Shown here piece by piece: positions 21,605 to 30,712 of a DNA stretch of 34,674 nt; positions within the stretch are counted from its first letter, which is position 1, and each line of letters starts with the position of its first letter. The translations under genes were made by a program, and so were the position numbers. The notes below the pieces were generated by a model. It was not told the DNA's origin and did no database searches. It saw nothing but the letters and a program-made list of their open reading frames with translations. The stretch lies in contig WTJS01000111.1 of NCBI GenBank assembly GCA_011524735.1, forward strand, positions 1 through 34,674, read 5' to 3'. Source of the DNA: Alphaproteobacteria bacterium (GTDB lineage Bacteria > Pseudomonadota > Alphaproteobacteria > Puniceispirillales > Puniceispirillaceae).

Positions 21605-22738
21605 ATGAGCAAGCGTGATTTTTATGAAGTTCTGGGCGTCTCACAGAGTGCCGATGAAAAGGAACTGAAGTCAGCTTACCGCAAGCTGGCAATGGCCAAT
21701 CATCCGGATCGGAATCCGGATGATGAGGCCGCGGCCGAACGGTTTCGCGAAGCCACTGAAGCCTATGATGTTCTGAAAGATCCACAAAAACGCGCTGCCT
21801 ATGATCGTATGGGCCATGCCGCTTTTGATCAGGCGGCAGGCGGTGGCTTTGGTGGCGGCGGTTTCGGCGGCGGTGGTTTCGGTGGTGGCGGATTCTCCGA
21901 CATCTTCGATCAGATGTTCTCCGAATTTTCGCGTGGCTCGCGCGGTGGCCAACCTGATCGGGCTGGCAATGATCTTCGTTATGACATGAATGTGTCACTG
22001 GAAGAGGCCTTCTCCGGCGTGCAGCGTGATATTACTGTGACCGTGCCAGTCACCTGTGATGGGTGCGATGGATCCGGTTCGTCGGAAGGCAGCCAGCCGC
22101 AGAATTGCGGCACCTGTGGTGGCAGTGGCCGCGTGCGGGCGCAGCAGGGATTCTTTGCTGTTGAACGAACCTGTCACACATGCCACGGGATGGGTCAGGT
22201 GATTACAAACCCGTGTAAGAGCTGTGGTGGTGATGGCCGGGTGCAGCAGAGCAAGGTATTGTCTGTATCTGTGCCAGCTGGTGTCGACACTGGCACCAGA
22301 ATCCGTCTGTCCGGCAAGGGTGAGGCTGGTGTGCGTGGTGGGGCCGCCGGTGATCTGTACATCTTTATTTCAGTCGATCAGCATCCCATCCTTGTGCGCG
22401 ATGGTGCTGACATCATGACACGCATTCCGCTGCCAATGACGACAGCGGCCCTTGGCGGTACGATTGACGTGCCGACAGTTGAAGGTAAGATGGCGCGGTT
22501 GACAATCGAAGCTGGAACGCAGTCAGGCCGACGGTTCCGCATGCGTGGCAAGGGAATGCCGGTTCTGCGTCGTAACATCCGGGGTGACCAGATTGTTGAG
22601 GTTCAGGTAGAAACCCCGACCAATCTCAGCAAGAAGCAGAAAGATCTGTTAAAGGCCTTTGGCGAAGCAGGCGATACCAACCCTGAAACAGATAGTTTCC
22701 TCAAGCGTGTTCGCCGCATCTGGGCTGATGGCGACTGA
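21605..22738 (+). CDS. dnaJ: Molecular chaperone DnaJ
   Basis: J domain with HPD ([10 protein letters not shown]), G/F-rich linker [19 protein letters not shown], and four CxxCxGxG-type zinc motifs. Confidence 0.97.
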   Translation: MSKRDFYEVLGVSQSADEKELKSAYRKLAMANHPDRNPDDEAAAERFREATEAYDVLKDPQKRAAYDRMGHAAFDQAAGGGFGGGGFGGGGFGGGGFSDIFDQMFSEFSRGSRGGQPDRAGNDLRYDMNVSLEEAFSGVQRDITVTVPVTCDGCDGSGSSEGSQPQNCGTCGGSGRVRAQQGFFAVERTCHTCHGMGQVITNPCKSCGGDGRVQQSKVLSVSVPAGVDTGTRIRLSGKGEAGVRGGAAGDLYIFISVDQHPILVRDGADIMTRIPLPMTTAALGGTIDVPTVEGKMARLTIEAGTQSGRRFRMRGKGMPVLRRNIRGDQIVEVQVETPTNLSKKQKDLLKAFGEAGDTNPETDSFLKRVRRIWADGD

Positions 22739-22740
22739 TC

Positions 22741-22770
22741 AGCGCTTGCCATGCTGGCCGGCGCTTTATA
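22741..22770 (+). terminator. Weak terminator-like hairpin after dnaJ
   Basis: AGCGC-tt-GCCA-tgc-TGGC-cg-GCGCT followed by TTATA, just after the dnaJ stop. The T-run is short. Confidence 0.35.
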
Positions 22771-22789
22771 GTCTCGCCGCAGAACAGGC

Positions 22790-23617
22790 ATGGGATCAGA
22801 ATCAATGACAGCTGAACAGATCAAGATTGCAATTCCTGGTGCGGCTGGCCGCATGGGCCAGATGATCATTCGTGAAATTGCGGCAAGCAATGATCTTGTT
22901 CTTGTTGGTGCCACGGACCGGCCCGGCAGTGAGGCGATTGGCGCGGATAGCGGCATGCTGGCCGGGACGGGCGCCAATGGCGTTATCATTTCGGATGATC
23001 CTGCCAGCCTGTTTGCTGATGCAGATGTGGTGATTGACTTTACCAGCCCTGCAGCCAGCGTTGCCCATGCTGGTATGGCAGCAGCAGGGAATGTTGCGCT
23101 GGTGATTGGCACAACGGGAATGACGGATAGCGACGAAGAGTCACTGGCCGCGGCAGGGAATACCATTCCGCTGGTCTACTGCGCCAATACGTCGGTTGGT
23201 GTAACCCTTCTTGGCAGGCTTGTCGAACAGGTGGCGGCACAGCTTGTTGACGGGTGGGATATCGAAATTGTCGAGACCCATCATCATCACAAGGTGGATG
23301 CGCCGTCCGGCACTGCATTGGCGCTTGGTGAAGCAGCAGCCCGCGGGCGCGGTGTCAAGCTGGCAGAGGTATCGGACATGGTTCGTGAGGGCCAGACAGG
23401 GGCAAGGCGTCCTGGCGATATCGGGTTTGCTGTCATGCGCGGTGGTGATGTCACCGGCGAACATTCGGTAATTTTCTTTGGCGAATCCGAACGTGTTGAA
23501 ATTACACATAAAGCAACAGACCGTGCGATTTTTGCCCGTGGAGCATTGCGTGCGGCGCGATTTGCGGCTGCGGCCAAAGCTGGTTTCTACAATATGGAAG
23601 ACGTGCTGAAAGCCTGA
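22790..23617 (+). CDS. dapB: 4-hydroxy-tetrahydrodipicolinate reductase
   Basis: IKIAIPGAAGRMGQMIIREI, VVIDFTSPAAS, VEIVETHHHHKVDAPSGTAL-like motif (EIVETHHHHKVDAPSGTALALGEA). The start could be 22805. Confidence 0.96.
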   Translation: MGSESMTAEQIKIAIPGAAGRMGQMIIREIAASNDLVLVGATDRPGSEAIGADSGMLAGTGANGVIISDDPASLFADADVVIDFTSPAASVAHAGMAAAGNVALVIGTTGMTDSDEESLAAAGNTIPLVYCANTSVGVTLLGRLVEQVAAQLVDGWDIEIVETHHHHKVDAPSGTALALGEAAARGRGVKLAEVSDMVREGQTGARRPGDIGFAVMRGGDVTGEHSVIFFGESERVEITHKATDRAIFARGALRAARFAAAAKAGFYNMEDVLKA

Positions 23618-24208
23618 TCAGGACGGATCAGGGCCACCCATGGCGTCGGTCCAGTGCCGCCGGCACAGCGACACATATTTCTCATTACCGCCAATATCGA
23701 TTTGCGCGCCCTGCTGGATGACTTCACCCTGTTCGTTTTGACGAACGACCATGGTGGCTTTGCGCCCGCAATGACAGATCGTACGAATTTCCCGCAGCAC
23801 GTCGGCAATCGCAAGAAGCCGGGCACTGCCTGGAAACAGATTTCCCTGAAAGTCAGTGCGAAGCCCGTAACACATCACTGGAATACCCATATCATCAGCA
23901 ATGCAGGCCAGCTGCCAGACCTGTGCCTCACTCAGAAACTGCGCCTCGTCAACCATCACGCAGGCCAGCTCTTGTCTGGCGTGTTCAGTGGCAATCAGGT
24001 CCTGCATGTCAGTATTGGCGTCAAATACAAAGGCGGGCGCCTGAAGGCCGATACGAGATCCAATCTGTCCTTCGCCAACCCGGTCATCCAGCTTGGCTGT
24101 CAGCAGCATGGTGTGCATCCCGCGCTCGCGATAATTATGCGAAGCCTGGAGAAGGATTGTGGTCTTGCCGGCATTCATTGCCGCATATGAAAAATAAAGC
24201 TTGGCCAT
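23618..24208 (-). CDS. tdk: Thymidine kinase
   Basis: MAKLYFSYAAMNAGKTTILLQASHNYRERG P-loop, VMVDEAQFLSEAQV, zinc ligands CHC...C. The ORF extends to 24250. Confidence 0.95.
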   Translation of the reverse strand: MAKLYFSYAAMNAGKTTILLQASHNYRERGMHTMLLTAKLDDRVGEGQIGSRIGLQAPAFVFDANTDMQDLIATEHARQELACVMVDEAQFLSEAQVWQLACIADDMGIPVMCYGLRTDFQGNLFPGSARLLAIADVLREIRTICHCGRKATMVVRQNEQGEVIQQGAQIDIGGNEKYVSLCRRHWTDAMGGPDPS

Positions 24209-24341
24209 GATGACTCCGGCAGACATGGGGTAACGCTGGATCGTCGCCATTCTGCCGTCCAGCTGCGGATTTGTGAATGGAAAATGCCAACACTTGCCGC
24301 TAGGCTTGGGCCAAGTAATCAGAACAGTTTGGACTCAGCCG

Positions 24342-24995
24342 ATGACGCAAGACGCTGCCGCCAGCACCCCTCATCTTCACGTGATGGATCATCCGCTTGT
24401 AGATCACAAGCTTGCTATTCTACGTGCTCGGGAAACACCAAGCCATGTGTTTCGCCAGACGCTGCAGGAGCTGTCCTGGTTAATGGCGCATCCTACTTTT
24501 GCAGCATTGAAGACCGAAACGGCCCAAATCGACACCCCTCTTGAGGCGATGGATGTACGCCGTATGGCTTCACCCTTTCCCTGTCTTGTCTCTATTCTAC
24601 GTGCGGGTAACGGGCTGATTGACGGGTTCAGCCAGATCTGCCCAGAGGCCAGTATTGGTCATCTTGGACTATATCGTGATCATGAAACGATGAAGCCTGT
24701 TGCCTATTACTCCAGCCTGCCAGGTGATATTGAGATCCGTCAGGTCATTCTGGGAGATCCAATGCTGGCCACAGGAGGCAGTGCGATCATGGCAGTCGAT
24801 ACTCTTCGAGACAAAGGCGTTTCTGATATAGTCTTTGCTTGTCTGGTGGCGGCCCCCGAAGGTGTGGCGGCGCTTCATGGCAGCTACCCTGACGTGCCCA
24901 TTATCACGGCCGCGCTGGATCGCGAACTCAATGACAGCTGCTATATTCTGCCCGGCCTAGGGGATGCGGGAGACCGTATCTATGGAACCGAATAA
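24342..24995 (+). CDS. upp: Uracil phosphoribosyltransferase
   Basis: HVMDHPLVDHKLAILRARETPSHVFRQTLQELSWLM, LVSILRAGNGLIDG, GDPMLATGGSAIMAVD, ALDRELNDSCYILPGLGDAGDRIYGTE. Confidence 0.95.
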   Translation: MTQDAAASTPHLHVMDHPLVDHKLAILRARETPSHVFRQTLQELSWLMAHPTFAALKTETAQIDTPLEAMDVRRMASPFPCLVSILRAGNGLIDGFSQICPEASIGHLGLYRDHETMKPVAYYSSLPGDIEIRQVILGDPMLATGGSAIMAVDTLRDKGVSDIVFACLVAAPEGVAALHGSYPDVPIITAALDRELNDSCYILPGLGDAGDRIYGTE

Positions 24996-25057
24996 TCAGT
25001 ACCAGTCGGCCGCCATGGCTGACGACCCGTCATGTCCTGTCTTTGAGGGACAATGTT

Positions 25058-25462
25058 TCACGTCAGATTTTCGGGGCCAAAGCTTTCCGGCAGAAGGTCA
25101 CCAAGCGTAAAGCTTGCCTTTAGTCCGTCGGGGCCGGCGACAAGAATGGGTGTGTTCTGATCACCAAATTCGCGAATGCGCTGGCGGCAGGCACCGCAAG
25201 GTGTGCACAGCATACTCCCATCTCCGCCAGCAACGGCGATGCTCACAATTTTCCTTCCGCCAGCCATTACCATAGCGGCAATGGCACTTGCCTCAGCGCA
25301 GTTGCCGACCGGATAGGCAGCATTTTCCACATTGACCCCGACATGCGTTGCGCCCGTCTCGTCCCGCAATGCGACCCCGACCGGGAAGTGGGAATAGGGG
25401 GCATAGGCCTTTGCCATGGCAGTGATGGCGGCCTCTACAAGCTCATTGTCCGGCTGTTCCAT
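25058..25462 (-). CDS. cdd: Cytidine deaminase
   Basis: AMAKAYAPYSHFPVGVALRDETG, GVNVENAAYPVGNCAEASAIAAMV, CTPCGACRQRIREF. Start ambiguous (25462, 25480 or 25540). Confidence 0.95.
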   Translation of the reverse strand: MEQPDNELVEAAITAMAKAYAPYSHFPVGVALRDETGATHVGVNVENAAYPVGNCAEASAIAAMVMAGGRKIVSIAVAGGDGSMLCTPCGACRQRIREFGDQNTPILVAGPDGLKASFTLGDLLPESFGPENLT

Positions 25463-25466
25463 CTGG

Positions 25467-26741
25467 TCATTCCTTGACATAGGGTTTGCCAATGGCGGCG
25501 GGAGGACGCGCTTGTCCAACAAGTCCGGCAACAACGACAATGGTCGCGATATAGGGGGCCATCGACAGGAATTCGGATGGTATAGGCGTGTTCAGGATCG
25601 ACAGCTTCTGCTGCAATGAATCAGCAAATCCAAAGATCAGTGCGGCCGCCAGAGCACCAAGCGGGTGCCAGCGCCCAAAAATCATCGCAGCAAGTCCGAT
25701 AAAGCCACGCCCGAATGTCATATTGTCATCGAAGCGGCCAACCGACCCCAGCGTGAACCAGGCCCCACCAAATCCGGCGATCATGCCGGCGACAATCACA
25801 TGGGCATAGCGGGTTTTGATCACATCAATGCCAAGCGTGTCGGCGGCGCGCGGATGTTCACCAACGGCGCGGGCCCGCAGCCCCATGCGGGTGTAGAACA
25901 GGTAATAGGTCGACAGGCAGACCAGCATCAGCGCGCCATAGACAAACAAATTCTGATTGAACAGAACCGGCCCAATGAGAGGAATGTCACTCAACACCGG
26001 GATCTTGAAAGCGCGGAAGGGGGACGCATTGTTAAGCCAGCGATATTCGGTGAAGAGCTGGCTGGAAACATAGCTGGTGAGTCCCAGCACAAACAGATTG
26101 ATCACAACCCCGGCAATAATCTGGTCAACCCGATAGCTGATCACAAGAATGGCCAACAGCAGACCAAACATGCCGCCGGTCAGCATCGCACAGATGATAC
26201 CGGCCCATCCTCCCATCAGCGATCCAAACATCGCACCGGCAAAGGCCCCAGCCAGAAGCATGCCTTCAATGCCGATATTGATCACGGCGACGCGCTCACA
26301 CAGAATTCCGGCAAGGGCAGCGAGAGCGATGGGGACTGCGCGCACCAGAGTGGCGTGCAGCATGCCGGTCAGGGAAATGGCCTTGTCGGCCGTTGCCCAG
26401 ACAAGAAAAGCCATGGCCAGAATGACGAGCCCGGTTCCCATGGCCAGTGCGGTCCAGCGGCCACCGCCACGCAGAAATAATCTTGTCCCCAAAAAGGCCA
26501 GCGCAATGGCCGCGATGGTATTGAACCACTGGCTTGGGACCGTCAGATTGCCAACCGCCCAGACATCTCGTGGTCGCGAGATCCGAAAGGTTGAAACGGC
26601 ATCCCAGCTGGTATCAAGAAACAGCGCCACGACCAGGGCCAGAAAAATCAGCAGGCCACCCGTAATTGAAGCGCGCCAATCAATGCTGCGCACAGGTGTG
26701 ATGGCAGATGATGATGGTGGTGTCGGACGGCTGCTGCTCAT
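25467..26741 (-). CDS. ABC transporter permease, BMP-type nucleoside importer
   Basis: Multi-pass protein with AGILCERVAVINIGIEGMLLAGAFAGAMFGSL and AVGEHPRAADTLGIDV motifs of the nucleoside-importer permease family (YufQ/NupC type). Confidence 0.9.
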   Translation of the reverse strand: MSSSRPTPPSSSAITPVRSIDWRASITGGLLIFLALVVALFLDTSWDAVSTFRISRPRDVWAVGNLTVPSQWFNTIAAIALAFLGTRLFLRGGGRWTALAMGTGLVILAMAFLVWATADKAISLTGMLHATLVRAVPIALAALAGILCERVAVINIGIEGMLLAGAFAGAMFGSLMGGWAGIICAMLTGGMFGLLLAILVISYRVDQIIAGVVINLFVLGLTSYVSSQLFTEYRWLNNASPFRAFKIPVLSDIPLIGPVLFNQNLFVYGALMLVCLSTYYLFYTRMGLRARAVGEHPRAADTLGIDVIKTRYAHVIVAGMIAGFGGAWFTLGSVGRFDDNMTFGRGFIGLAAMIFGRWHPLGALAAALIFGFADSLQQKLSILNTPIPSEFLSMAPYIATIVVVAGLVGQARPPAAIGKPYVKE

Positions 26742-27892
26742 GATGCGTCCTCATTCACCGACTTTGTTCGGAATAGGGGTGGCAGGATTCGCTTCACCAG
26801 CAGAGGCGCCGCCACAAAGATGATGATCAGAGCCTGAATGATGCTGATTAGATCAATGGATACACCTGCATCAACCTGCATCTGGCGACCACCTGCCTCC
26901 AGGGCACCAAACAGCAACCCTGCCAGCAGGATGCCCACAGGGTGCGATCGGCCCAGAAGCGCGACGGCGATGGCATCAAATCCAATGCCAGCCGAAAAGC
27001 CGGGTGAGGCCCGCCCCAGAACCCCAGTAATCTGGGTGGCCCCTGCCAGACCAGCCAGCGCCCCGGCAATGGCCATGGCCAGGATGATTGTCAGGCCTGA
27101 TCGGATGCCGGCATAGCGGGCCGCCTGCGGGTTTTCTCCAGAAATGCGAAAGGCAAAGCCAAGCTTGGAGCGGTAGAGCAGCCAATAGACCAGCAGCACG
27201 GCTGCAAGCATGATGAACAGCCCGGCATGAAGCCGCAGATTACCGTCAAAGAAAGACAGGAGGCGTGGCAGTTCCGCACTTTCCAGAACCGCCTTGGAAA
27301 TCGGATCTGATCGGCCTTCCTTCTGAATGAAAGGCTGGCGCAGGAAATAATCCAGAAGCCGAAAGGAGATCAGATTCAGCATGATGGTGGAAATCACCTC
27401 ATGCGCCCCGGTTGTCGCCCGCAGGAATCCGGCGATGGCAGCATAGAGGGCCCCCACCGCCAGTCCAACCATGAGCACAAGCGGCAGGTGAATGATCGAT
27501 GGCAGGCCTGTCAGGCTAAAACTGGCAACAGCTGCTGCCAGCCCGCCAACCACCATTTGCCCCTCGGCGCCGATGTTGAACAGCCCGGCCCGGAAGGCAA
27601 GACCAATTCCAAGCCCGGCCAGGACCAGCGGGATGGTCGCGGTCAGTGTTTCGGAAATGGCGTGAAGTGAGCCAACTGAGCCGCGCGCCATGGCGATGAA
27701 GCTCTGTAGAATGGTGGCCGGCGACACGGATGTCGCCATCATGATGAGCGCACCGAACAATAGGGCAAGCATCACAGCCGCCAGCGGCACCATGAACAAT
27801 TCGCGCCAGGCGCCATCCCGATCAATAGGTGGTGCCATCAACGCACGAACGGCATCGCGCGTGGTGTCCGATTTGTGCTCGGTCTGGCTCAT
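26738..27892 (-). CDS. ABC transporter permease, BMP-type nucleoside importer
   Basis: GLGIGLAFRAGLFNIGAEGQMVVGGLAAA, FAFRISGENPQAARYAGI (YufP/NupB type). ATGA overlap with the downstream permease. Confidence 0.9.
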   Translation of the reverse strand: MSQTEHKSDTTRDAVRALMAPPIDRDGAWRELFMVPLAAVMLALLFGALIMMATSVSPATILQSFIAMARGSVGSLHAISETLTATIPLVLAGLGIGLAFRAGLFNIGAEGQMVVGGLAAAVASFSLTGLPSIIHLPLVLMVGLAVGALYAAIAGFLRATTGAHEVISTIMLNLISFRLLDYFLRQPFIQKEGRSDPISKAVLESAELPRLLSFFDGNLRLHAGLFIMLAAVLLVYWLLYRSKLGFAFRISGENPQAARYAGIRSGLTIILAMAIAGALAGLAGATQITGVLGRASPGFSAGIGFDAIAVALLGRSHPVGILLAGLLFGALEAGGRQMQVDAGVSIDLISIIQALIIIFVAAPLLVKRILPPLFRTKSVNEDAS

Positions 27893-29457
27893 GCGGATGC
27901 CCCCATCAGGGTTGCGTCAGATGGGCTGTCATCAGTGCCAATGCCGGCCATGGCCAGTCCGATCTGGTTTCGGTCGGCGCCGCCTGATCCATCTTCAGCG
28001 CGATGATTATCAAATTCGGCTATTACCCGTCCGCCATACATCACATAGATTCGGTCAGACAGATCCAGAATCTCATCAAGTTCAGACGAGACGATCAGCA
28101 CAGCGTTACCGCGGTCGCGGCAGGCAACAAGCTGACTGTGGATATATTCAATCGATCCAACATCCACACCCCGCGTTGGTTGTGAGGCCACGACAAGACG
28201 GACATCACGTTCCAGCTCGCGTGCGACGACCATTTTCTGCTGATTGCCACCTGACAGGCTGCCGGCCCCCAGAAAGACGCTTGGCGTACGAACATCATAT
28301 TTCAGACAGGCTTCGGCCGCCTGGTCATGGACCTGTTGCCAGTCAATCTGGACACCCCGTGCCACGGGGTCATCATAATAGGAATTCAGCACCATGTTTT
28401 CCGCAACGGAAAAGCTGGCCACCATACCGGATCTCTGGCGGTCTTCAGGAATATGCGCAATGCCCATGGCATGGCGCGCCCGCACGCTGCTGCTGGTGAT
28501 CTCGTTGTTCAGAAACCGGACGCTGCCGCCATTGAGGCCTGTCAGCCCGGTAATGGCCTCCACAAGTTCCGTTTGGCCATTGCCCTGAACGCCGGCAATG
28601 CCGACAATTTCGCCTGCCCGTACATTCAGGCTGATGTCTGACAGCCGCACATCCTGACCGCCTTCGATCATGGTGACACCATCAAGCTCCAGCACTGTCT
28701 GACCCGGAGTGGCAGCTGTCCTGCCAACGGAAAAGCTCACCGGGCGCCCCACCATCATTTCGGCAAGGTCGCCTTCAGAAAATTCACTTGGGGTGCCATG
28801 ACCGACAATTCTGCCCTGACGCAGGACACTGACCCGATCGGCAATTTCCATAATTTCATGCAGCTTGTGGGTGATGAAGACAATGGCCTTGCCGGCATCC
28901 CGCAGGGCGCGGACGATGGCAAAGAAAGACTCGACCTCCTGCGGTGTCAGCACGGCGGTTGGTTCATCCAGGATCAGCACATCGGCCGACCGGAACAGAA
29001 CTTTCAGAATTTCCACCCGCTGCTGAATGCCGACGGGAAGATCTTCGATTAATGTGTCGCTTGGCACGTCCATGCCGTAGCGGGCGTTGATCTGCTGCAC
29101 CTGTTCCCGTGCTGTGTCCAGATCAAGGAAATCGCCTTTCCCAGTCGGTTCAACACCGAGAATTACATTTTCAACAACGGAAAATACTGGAACCAGCATG
29201 AAATGCTGGTGCACCATCCCAATACCACTGGCAATGCTATCACCAGGGCCGGCAAACTGCACTGGCTTGCCATCAATCAGGATTTCGCCGGTATCCGGCT
29301 GGTACAGGCCGGACAGAATATTCATCAGGGTAGATTTGCCGGCACCATTCTCACCAAGAAGGCCAAGCACTTCGCCTGGCTGGATCGCCAGATCGATCTC
29401 CTGGTTGGCCAGAACCAGGCCGAACCGCTTGCTGATGCCCTGCAACTCAATCTTCAT
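27889..29457 (-). CDS. ABC transporter ATP-binding protein with two ATPase domains, BMP-type nucleoside importer
   Basis: MKIELQGISKRFGLVLANQEIDLAIQPGEVLGLLGENGAGKSTLMNILSGLYQPDTG; second domain with LSGGNQQKMVVAREL. 4-bp overlap with the permease. Confidence 0.93.
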   Translation of the reverse strand: MKIELQGISKRFGLVLANQEIDLAIQPGEVLGLLGENGAGKSTLMNILSGLYQPDTGEILIDGKPVQFAGPGDSIASGIGMVHQHFMLVPVFSVVENVILGVEPTGKGDFLDLDTAREQVQQINARYGMDVPSDTLIEDLPVGIQQRVEILKVLFRSADVLILDEPTAVLTPQEVESFFAIVRALRDAGKAIVFITHKLHEIMEIADRVSVLRQGRIVGHGTPSEFSEGDLAEMMVGRPVSFSVGRTAATPGQTVLELDGVTMIEGGQDVRLSDISLNVRAGEIVGIAGVQGNGQTELVEAITGLTGLNGGSVRFLNNEITSSSVRARHAMGIAHIPEDRQRSGMVASFSVAENMVLNSYYDDPVARGVQIDWQQVHDQAAEACLKYDVRTPSVFLGAGSLSGGNQQKMVVARELERDVRLVVASQPTRGVDVGSIEYIHSQLVACRDRGNAVLIVSSELDEILDLSDRIYVMYGGRVIAEFDNHRAEDGSGGADRNQIGLAMAGIGTDDSPSDATLMGASA

Positions 29458-29474
29458 ATAGACATTCCACAATC

Positions 29475-29512
29475 AAAAAACCCGTTGCCCCACAGAACAC
29501 AGGGGCAACGGG
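29475..29512 (-). terminator. Rho-independent terminator/attenuator between the binding-protein gene and the ATPase gene
   Basis: On the minus strand: CCCGTTGCCCC-10 nt loop-GGGGCAACGGG followed by TTTTTT. The stem is a perfect 11 bp. Confidence 0.85.
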
Positions 29513-29525
29513 CATGATGTCAGGA

Positions 29526-30551
29526 TCAGCCGCCGACGTTGATCGAACCGTCAATCAGGCCAGCGCGGACCTTTTCCACTTCGGCCTTCAGCGCGGCGGG
29601 AATGGCACTATCAAAACCATGATAAGGCGAGATATCGACACCACCATTTGCAAGGTTGCCGATCAACAGGCCGCCTTCAAACTTACCGTCCATGGCGGAT
29701 TTGATGACCTGCATAACTGTCTTGTCCATGCCCTTCAGTACTGAAGTCAGATAGACATCACCATTGTTCTTGTCCAAGAATCGCTGATCCCCGTCCACTC
29801 CAATAATTTTCATAGCGTCAGTGCCAAGCTCTGCTGCTAGGGCTGCCGAACCAAGACCAACCGGGCCAGCAACGGGCATCACAATGTCTGCACCTTCATC
29901 ATACAGGTTCTGGGCAAAGGCACGGCCATCATCAAGGCTTTCGAAATTGCCGGTGAACAGACCTTCCTTGCTTGCTGCGTTCCAGCCAAGAACCTGCACA
30001 TTCGTGCCTTTCTGGCTGTTGTGATAGGCCACACCATAATAGAAACCGTCCATAAAGGCGGTCACTGGCGGAATATTCATGCCGCCAAAAACGCCAACCA
30101 CACCAGACTGGCTCATACCGGCGGCAAGGTAGCCGGCAAGAAATGCGGCTTCATTTGTGGCATAGATCTGACCAACCACATTTGGAATGGTTGGATTATA
30201 AGCAAAGTCAACGATGGAAAACTTCTGGTCTGGATTGGCTTCTGCCGATGTCTTGGTGGCATCGCCCATCAGGAAGCCCACCGAAATGACCAGATCACAT
30301 TTGTTCTCGATCAGTGAGTTCAGGTTTGGCTGATAATCGGTCTCAGACTGTGATTCCAGATAACGGCCTTCGATACCATAGGCCGCCTTCGCATCCAAAA
30401 CACCTTGCCAGGCAGTTTCGTTGAAGCTGCCATCGTCGATCCCGCCCACATCTGTCACCTGACAGGCGGTGAATGCTGTTGCCGCGGTCGCAGAGGCCAT
30501 CATGAATGCCGCTGTGATCCCGGAAGTCAGTGCAATCTTTTTCATAAACAT
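29526..30551 (-). CDS. BMP-family ABC transporter substrate-binding protein
   Basis: MKKIALTSGITAAFMMASATAATAFTACQVTDVGGIDDGSFNETAWQGV; signal peptide plus the DVGGIDDGSFN Bmp motif. Start at 30551 or 30545. Confidence 0.93.
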   Translation of the reverse strand: MFMKKIALTSGITAAFMMASATAATAFTACQVTDVGGIDDGSFNETAWQGVLDAKAAYGIEGRYLESQSETDYQPNLNSLIENKCDLVISVGFLMGDATKTSAEANPDQKFSIVDFAYNPTIPNVVGQIYATNEAAFLAGYLAAGMSQSGVVGVFGGMNIPPVTAFMDGFYYGVAYHNSQKGTNVQVLGWNAASKEGLFTGNFESLDDGRAFAQNLYDEGADIVMPVAGPVGLGSAALAAELGTDAMKIIGVDGDQRFLDKNNGDVYLTSVLKGMDKTVMQVIKSAMDGKFEGGLLIGNLANGGVDISPYHGFDSAIPAALKAEVEKVRAGLIDGSINVGG

Positions 30552-30575
30552 CTTGTGTCTCCCGTTCGTTAAAGC

Positions 30576-30600
30576 CTGCCATCCTGAATGGTGATGGCAG
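30576..30600 (-). promoter_or_regulatory. Hairpin in the 5' leader of the BMP binding-protein gene
   Basis: CTGCCATC (30576-30583), 9-nt loop, GATGGCAG (30593-30600); perfect 8-bp stem about 25-50 nt upstream of the start. Confidence 0.45.
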
Positions 30601-30712
30601 CTTTTCTTATGATGAAGCCCGGTTATTCGGAGCCTTACACCTGAACTGAGTCGTATCCTGTTTTGACGTCTCAGTCCAATCTGAATGCCTGCTGTCTGAG
30701 CAAATTACCCAC

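Noticed and set aside
21840-21897. GGTGGCGGNTTCGG repeats as a possible DNA repeat element
   Set aside because: Explained by the normal Gly/Phe-rich linker of DnaJ.
25665-26823. Long plus-strand ORFs (271 and 224 aa) opposite the permease gene
   Set aside because: They are antisense shadows of a clear ABC permease, with low-complexity compositions and no recognisable domain.
27690-28499. 269-aa plus-strand ORF opposite the ABC permease/ATPase junction
   Set aside because: Antisense to two well-supported genes with ATGA overlap; the translation has no domain-like pattern.
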